Assembly: GCA_900768545.1 (NCBI GenBank)
Contig: CAAGDD010000005.1
Span: 1 to 64,000, forward strand
DNA length: 64,000 bases
Direction: 5' to 3'
DNA from: Clostridia bacterium
GTDB lineage: Bacteria; Bacillota; Clostridia; Christensenellales; UBA1242
This document shows, piece after piece, positions 59,022-64,000 of this stretch. Numbering within the stretch: position 1 is the first letter of the stretch; each line of letters begins with the position of its first letter. The position numbers and the translations under genes are program-made. Under the pieces are notes generated by a model that saw only the letters and a list, made by a program, of their open reading frames with translations, had not been told where the DNA came from and did no database searches.

Positions 59022-60419
59022 ATGAAAAAAACAAAAATAATTTGTTCGATTGGCCCAGCCAGCAGCGATGAAAAAGTTTTGGAAAAAATGATTGAAAGCG
59101 GAATGAATGTCGCTCGTTTCAATATGAGCCACGGCACGCACGAAAGTCACAAACTTTTGATTGACGCTGTCAAAAAAGCAAGAGAAAATTTGCACGCTCC
59201 TGTTGGCATTATGATCGACACAAAAGGCCCTGAAATTCGTGTAAAGCAATTTGAAAATTCGAATGTATTTTTGACAAATGGCGCTCAATTTGTTTTGACA
59301 ACAAATCAAATGCTTGGAAATGAAAAAATGGTTTCTGTCACCTATAACAAATTGCCAAAAATTTTGAAAAAAGGCACAAAAATATTGTTAAATGACGGAA
59401 ATATTGAGTTAAAAGTTGAAAAAACCACAAAAACTGATGTAATTTGCACTGTTGTCAATGGCGGAGAACTTTCAAACAACAAAAGCATAAACTTGCCAGA
59501 TGTGAAAACTGAAATGGTTTATTTGAGCGAGCAAGATAAGAGCGATATCGCCTTTGCAAAAGAAATGGGAGCTGACTTTTTAGCAATCTCATTTGTAAAC
59601 TGCCCAGAAGATGTTTTGTCAGTTAAAGAATATTTAAATGAAATCAAATTCAAACATGTAAAAATCATATCAAAAATTGAAAGCAACGAGGGCGTCAAAA
59701 ACTTTGACAAAATTTTAAAAGTTTCTGATGGAATTATGGTTGCGCGCGGCGACCTTGGCGTCGAGATTGACTTTGTAAAAATCCCTATTTTGCAAAAAGA
59801 ATTTATTTCGAAATGCAATCATTGTGGAAAGATTGTTGTCACCGCCACCCAAATGCTTGAAAGTATGATCACAAATCCACGTCCAACAAGAGCCGAAATT
59901 TCTGACGTGGCAAATGCTATTTTTGACGGCTCGACCGCGATTATGCTCTCGGGCGAAACCGCAGCAGGAAACCACCCAGTCGAAGTCGTTGAAACAATGA
60001 AACGCATCGCGATTGAAAGTGAAAATTATATAAGTGGTGTCGATCGCAAAATTGAAGCAAAAAACACATCAAAATGTTTGGGATATGCAGTTTATGCTAT
60101 GTCACAGACCAAAAATATTGAAGCGATTGTGGTTGCGACCCAAAGCGGAAAGAGCGCCGAAAACATCAGTTCTTATCGCCCACAAGTTCCAATCGTAGCT
60201 TGCACACCAAACGAAAAAATATTCAACAAGTTGAGCATTTTCTATGGAGTTTATCCAGTTTTGGACAGTTCTTACAAAACTTTGGCAGAACTTAAAGCAA
60301 GCACTTTGGAGAAAACTTTGAAGACAAATTTGGTCAAAAAAGGTGACAAAGTCGTTTATGTTTGCGGTCAAACCGCTGGCAAAAGTGGCACAAATTCGAT
60401 GACTATTGAAAAAATATAA
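59022..60419 (+). CDS. pyk: Pyruvate kinase
   Basis: Last enzyme of glycolysis; makes pyruvate and ATP from phosphoenolpyruvate and ADP. It has 465 residues, without the extra C-terminal phosphoenolpyruvate-utilizing domain of some Bacillus enzymes. Motifs present are CSIGPAS, NVARFNMSHG, IMIDTKGPEIR, the catalytic IISKIESNEGV (Lys) and MVARGDLGVE, and VVTATQMLESM and SGETAAG. The ribosome site is GTGAGG. Monocistronic and convergent with the ppGpp enzyme gene. Confidence 0.98.
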   Translation: MKKTKIICSIGPASSDEKVLEKMIESGMNVARFNMSHGTHESHKLLIDAVKKARENLHAPVGIMIDTKGPEIRVKQFENSNVFLTNGAQFVLTTNQMLGNEKMVSVTYNKLPKILKKGTKILLNDGNIELKVEKTTKTDVICTVVNGGELSNNKSINLPDVKTEMVYLSEQDKSDIAFAKEMGADFLAISFVNCPEDVLSVKEYLNEIKFKHVKIISKIESNEGVKNFDKILKVSDGIMVARGDLGVEIDFVKIPILQKEFISKCNHCGKIVVTATQMLESMITNPRPTRAEISDVANAIFDGSTAIMLSGETAAGNHPVEVVETMKRIAIESENYISGVDRKIEAKNTSKCLGYAVYAMSQTKNIEAIVVATQSGKSAENISSYRPQVPIVACTPNEKIFNKLSIFYGVYPVLDSSYKTLAELKASTLEKTLKTNLVKKGDKVVYVCGQTAGKSGTNSMTIEKI

Positions 60420-60448
60420 TATGTTTGTTTGCACATATCAAAACACAT

Positions 60449-60517
60449 AAAAATGACCATAAAACAAGAAAAATTTGAGTTTTTTTTCAAAAATTTCCTT
60501 GTTTTATGGTCATTTTT
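60449..60517. terminator. Long bidirectional hairpin between pyk and rel
   Basis: AAAATGACCATAAAACAAG and its reverse complement form a 19-bp stem at the ends; AAAATTT/AAATTT segments extend it inward around T- and A-rich loops. It serves both convergent genes. Confidence 0.85.
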
Positions 60518-60520
60518 CAA

Positions 60521-62677
60521 TTATCTAAACACTTCATAAACTTCGTTCATACTCGAAATTTTGTTGATAAGGTCAGCAAGTTCTTCGCGCGAATCGATAA
60601 ATACACCCACACTCAAAACGGCCTCGCCGTTTTTGTTGCGCTCAATATTGATATAAGAAATATCGATTCGATTGTCTGAAATTTTGTTTGAAACTGCATT
60701 GACGATGTTTGCATTGTCACGAGCCAAAATTTTGAAACTTGCAACATACGCACCATTGAGTGCAGAGTCGCACCACGAAGCAGGAACAATTCTTTCATTT
60801 TCAAGATATTCAAGCGCTGGGCAATTTTTTCTGTGAATAACCACACCCTTGCCCCTTGAAACATATCCAACAATCTCATCACCCGGAACAGGGTTACAGC
60901 ACTTGGCAACTTTTTTGAGCATATCACCTTGACCATCAACCAAAATTCCGTCAAAGTTTTTCGAATGAGATTTTTGTTGGGTTGCTTTCTTTTCAATCTT
61001 GTCGAGTTGTTTTTGTTTTGCAACATATCGTCCAATGATTTGCGCTGCGGTCAATCCTCCATATCCAACTGCCGCAAAAATTTCGTCAACAGTCGAAAGT
61101 GTATGTTTTGAGAAAATCTCATCAAGGCAGTCTTTATCGTCCAAAAATTTTGAAAGTGCATAACCTTTTCGTTTGAGTTGTTCTTCCAAAATATCCTTCC
61201 CGATTTTGATATTTTCTTCTTTTCTTTCCTTTTTGAAGAAACTGCGAATTCGAGATAATGTTGCTCTATTTTTGCAGATTTTAAGCCAGTCACGCGATGG
61301 GCCTTTTGAAGTTGAAGATGTCAAAACTTCAACAACATCTGCCGTGTGCAATTTGGTGTTTAATGGCACCATTTTGCCATTAACTCTCGCCCCGACGCAA
61401 TGATTTCCAAGATTTGTGTGCACGGCGTAAGCAAAGTCGATTGTGTTTGAGCCGTCAGCAAGTTCGATCACTTTAAGTTGCGGCGTAAAAACAAACACTT
61501 TGTTTGAATAAAAGCCCGTTTTGATGATTTGCAATGCTTCTTCCGCTTCGTCTTCTTGCATACTCTTTCCGCTTGCGTTGAGTTTGCTTTTGATTTCCAT
61601 CATCGCAGAGTTTCCGTCAAATTTGCTTGCTTTTGAGCCGTTTTCTTTATACATCCAGTGTGCCGCCATTCCGTATTCGCAGAAGATGTGCATCTCTTCG
61701 GTGCGGATTTGAATTTCAAATGGCACGCCGCCATTTTCGGTTGGATAAATCACTGTTGTGTGAAGCGACATATAAAGGTTTGCTTTTGGATTTGCGATAT
61801 AATCTTTGATACGCCCTTCGACTGGTTTCCATTCGTTGTGCACAGCGCCAAGCATTGTGTAACAATCTTTGATTTCATCAACAATAATGCGGTGAGCAAT
61901 GATGTCATAAACGCCATTTTTACCCTTCATTCTCTGTTTTTTGAAAATTCCAAATGCACTCTTGACACGGCTTTGAATACGCGCCTTAACCTTGTATTTT
62001 TCAGCCAAAAATTTGAGTTTTTGAGCAATTTCTTTGTTTATGTTTTCGCACTTTTTATAGTTTTCTTCCAAAAATTTGTTTACTTCAACATATTCTTCTG
62101 GATAGATATATTTAAAGCACAAATCTTCCATTTCGTGCTTAAATTTGTTCATACCAAGACGCTCTGCGATTGGAATAAACAAATCAAGTGTTTCGGTCGC
62201 AATTTTTATCTGTTTGTCGCGTGGCTTAAACTGCAAAGTTTGCATATTGTCAAGACGATCGGCAAGTTTTACAAACGCAACACGCGCGTCTTTGTTTAAC
62301 GACAAAATCATTTTTCTCAAATTTTCGTTTTCGTCGGTGTTCAACATTCTTGCTTGTTTGATAAGTCCAATTTTTTGGCAACCATCAACAATTTTCTCAA
62401 CACCTTTGCCAAATTTTGACTCAATATCTTCGATTTTGCATTCTTCACATTTTGGACAATCATGTAACATTCCCGCCAAAACAGTTTCGATATCGGCATG
62501 CATTCCAACCAAGATTTTCGCCACACGATATGGGTGCGAAATATATTCTTCTCCGCTATCTCTCACTTGACCTTCGTGAATTTTTGACGCATATTCAAAC
62601 GCATTTAAAACTTTTCTCGCGTCTTCTTCGCCATAAATTTTTTTCACATCGTCCAAAAATTTTGTTTCTATTTTCAT
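60521..62677 (-). CDS. rel: Rel-family (p)ppGpp synthetase with an altered hydrolase site
   Basis: Makes and usually also degrades the stringent-response alarmone (p)ppGpp. It has 718 residues: HD domain (about 20-190), synthetase (about 215-350; GRIKDYIANPKAN, YMSLHTTV, EIQIRTEEMH), TGS (about 385-445) and a C-terminal ACT domain. In the HD domain H48, H72, D73, D140 and N144 are kept, but the catalytic Glu-Asp after HD reads K76-C77 (HDCPKCEEC instead of HDxxEDT). Hydrolysis is therefore doubtful. The start at 62677 follows AAAGGAG. Confidence 0.94.
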   Translation of the reverse strand: MKIETKFLDDVKKIYGEEDARKVLNAFEYASKIHEGQVRDSGEEYISHPYRVAKILVGMHADIETVLAGMLHDCPKCEECKIEDIESKFGKGVEKIVDGCQKIGLIKQARMLNTDENENLRKMILSLNKDARVAFVKLADRLDNMQTLQFKPRDKQIKIATETLDLFIPIAERLGMNKFKHEMEDLCFKYIYPEEYVEVNKFLEENYKKCENINKEIAQKLKFLAEKYKVKARIQSRVKSAFGIFKKQRMKGKNGVYDIIAHRIIVDEIKDCYTMLGAVHNEWKPVEGRIKDYIANPKANLYMSLHTTVIYPTENGGVPFEIQIRTEEMHIFCEYGMAAHWMYKENGSKASKFDGNSAMMEIKSKLNASGKSMQEDEAEEALQIIKTGFYSNKVFVFTPQLKVIELADGSNTIDFAYAVHTNLGNHCVGARVNGKMVPLNTKLHTADVVEVLTSSTSKGPSRDWLKICKNRATLSRIRSFFKKERKEENIKIGKDILEEQLKRKGYALSKFLDDKDCLDEIFSKHTLSTVDEIFAAVGYGGLTAAQIIGRYVAKQKQLDKIEKKATQQKSHSKNFDGILVDGQGDMLKKVAKCCNPVPGDEIVGYVSRGKGVVIHRKNCPALEYLENERIVPASWCDSALNGAYVASFKILARDNANIVNAVSNKISDNRIDISYINIERNKNGEAVLSVGVFIDSREELADLINKISSMNEVYEVFR

Positions 62678-62757
62678 ATTGGATTTCTCCTTTTTCACAA
62701 CAAATTTATATATGCGCTGACCATTTGAAGATTTGCATAAAAATTTGTTGAAATTTG

Positions 62758-64000
62758 TTAATATTTGCTAAACTGGCTGTTATACAAATTGTAATAAAAA
62801 CCTTTCAAAGCCAAAAGTTCTTTATGAGTGCCCTGCTCAATGATATTTCCTTTGTTCATAACCAAAATGATATCCGAACTTACAATCGTCGAAAGTCTGT
62901 GAGCAACAACAAAACTCGTCTTGCCCTTCATCATCTTCAAAAATGCTTCTTGAATTTCAAGTTCGGTGCGAGTATCAATATTGCTGGTCGCCTCGTCCAA
63001 AATAAGCATTGGCGGCTTTGCAAGCATAAGTCTTGCGATACAAATAAGTTGTTTTTGACCTTGTGACAAATTGTCACCATTTTCATTTATCATCGTGTTG
63101 TAGCCGTCTGGCAAGGTTTGAATAAAGTGGTCAACGCCAGCAAGTTTTGCCGCTCGTTTAATCTCGGCGTCGGTCGCTCCGTCTTTTCCATAAGCGATAT
63201 TGTCGCGAATTGAAGCCGAAAGCAGCCAGGTTTCTTGCAAAACCATTCCAAATTGTTTTCTCAAGCTCTTTCGAGTGACTTTTGTGATCGGCTGACCACT
63301 AACAACAATTTGTCCCTTGTCAACATCATAAAATCGCATCAAAAGGTTTATCAAAGTGCTCTTTCCACAGCCCGTTGGCCCAACTATCGCCACTTTTTGG
63401 CCTTTTGTTACATTCAAATTGAGATTTTGAATAAGTTTTTTGTCAGCAGTGTAAGAAAAGTCAACATTTTCAAAATTAACTTCTCCCGTGCACTTTTCGA
63501 TCTCTGGCAAGCCCGCATCGCTGACTTCGTCTTTAATATCAAGCACGTTAAACACACGCACTGCCGAAGCATAAGCCGCTTGCAAGTCTGCAAAACTATC
63601 CGCAATCATATTGAAAGGTTGAGAATATTTGTTTGCATAAGACAAAAAGACTGAAACGCTGCCGACAGAGATCTTTCCTTTAATCGCGAAAATGCAACCC
63701 AAGATTGCGATCGTTGCATACAAAAGTCCGTTTACAAAACGCGCGATTGGAGCTGAAAGTGCTGAATAATAATTTGCTTTTTGATTTACATCACGAAGTT
63801 TTGAGTTTATTTCGTCAAACTTTTTGATTGAGCGGTCTTCATACATAAATGCCTTAACGACCTTTTGATTTCCAACCATTTCGACCAAAGTGCCCGACAA
63901 ATCGCCGACGCATTTTGCTTGACGTTTGAAAAGTTTGTGTGAAAGTTTGGCAATAATCACTGCCACCAAAATTGAAACTGGGGTCACGCAAATAATAACA
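62758..64000 (-). CDS. ABC exporter (fused membrane and ATPase domains), 5' end beyond window
   Basis: About 410 residues are visible; the frame is open to the window edge, so the N-terminal helices are missing here. The visible part begins in the membrane domain and continues into an ATPase with Walker A VGPTGCGKST, Q-loop LQETWLLSAS, signature LSQGQKQL, Walker B MLILDEATS and the H-loop VAHRLST. Such half-transporters usually act as dimers to export lipids, drugs or peptides; a sister half-transporter may lie upstream outside the window. Confidence 0.93.
   Translation of the reverse strand, partial: VIICVTPVSILVAVIIAKLSHKLFKRQAKCVGDLSGTLVEMVGNQKVVKAFMYEDRSIKKFDEINSKLRDVNQKANYYSALSAPIARFVNGLLYATIAILGCIFAIKGKISVGSVSVFLSYANKYSQPFNMIADSFADLQAAYASAVRVFNVLDIKDEVSDAGLPEIEKCTGEVNFENVDFSYTADKKLIQNLNLNVTKGQKVAIVGPTGCGKSTLINLLMRFYDVDKGQIVVSGQPITKVTRKSLRKQFGMVLQETWLLSASIRDNIAYGKDGATDAEIKRAAKLAGVDHFIQTLPDGYNTMINENGDNLSQGQKQLICIARLMLAKPPMLILDEATSNIDTRTELEIQEAFLKMMKGKTSFVVAHRLSTIVSSDIILVMNKGNIIEQGTHKELLALKGFYYNLYNSQFSKY

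Overview
The window is AT-rich DNA from a low-GC Gram-positive bacterium of the class Clostridia (phylum Bacillota). The evidence is the gene content: a spoIIAA-spoIIAB-sigF operon, a gerAA-gerAB-gerAC germination operon, the spore protease gpr beside rpsT, and a DUF2953-ytfJ-dacF-rluB block. Shine-Dalgarno sites are mostly strong (AAGGAG type). The organism has the core of a sporulation programme. I do not name a genus. No prophage, insertion sequence or CRISPR array was seen.

Layout. 0.2-3.3 kb: an unknown protein, a tandem (two-domain) cytidylate kinase, and a six-tRNA array. 3.4-9.3 kb: a membrane metalloprotease, the spoIIA operon, a nucleoside hydrolase, and rplJ-rplL with its L10 leader. 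9.4-18.8 kb: ftsH, the gerA operon, an exported beta-rich protein, and an acidic membrane protein. 19-25.5 kb: leuS, a second nucleoside hydrolase, two Nudix hydrolases and small membrane proteins. 25.6-32.5 kb: tRNA-Thr, then a long minus-strand block (DUF2953, ytfJ, dacF, rluB, FAD enzyme, plsC, S1 protein, GNAT). 32.5-38.9 kb: DUF1846, murI, gpr, rpsT, ung, an NT5C-type nucleotidase, and tRNAs Gly, Cys and Leu with tRNA relics. 39-51.9 kb: a minus-strand run of a YhaN/SbcD-like pair, a short alaS, a U32 protein, tsaD, prfB (with programmed frameshift) and an MFS carrier. 52-58.8 kb: a small-ORF/PIN-nuclease pair, an acidic coiled-coil protein, and secG-rnr-smpB-ssrA (trans-translation and RNA decay). 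59-64 kb: pyk, a rel-type ppGpp enzyme, and a truncated ABC exporter.

Most unusual signals. (1) Three intergenic elements of 121-130 bp (34.0, 36.1 and 53.4 kb) fold on paper as a four-way junction; in at least two of them the long arm is an intrinsic terminator. (2) At least four genes have TATAAT, exactly six bases, then ATG with no Shine-Dalgarno site, the geometry of leaderless mRNAs. (3) Beside three tRNA genes (Phe, Thr-CGT, Gly) there are relics or inverted 11-13 base copies of the same tRNA. (4) The cytidylate kinase is duplicated within one polypeptide, while cmk and ispH are missing from their usual place in the plsC/S1 block. (5) The Rel enzyme has lost the catalytic ED of its HD hydrolase motif, and AlaRS ends after its editing domain. 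(6) A 71-aa protein overlaps a 388-aa PIN-domain nuclease in a toxin-antitoxin-like arrangement. (7) Two intergenic sites have paired NrdR-box-like palindromes.
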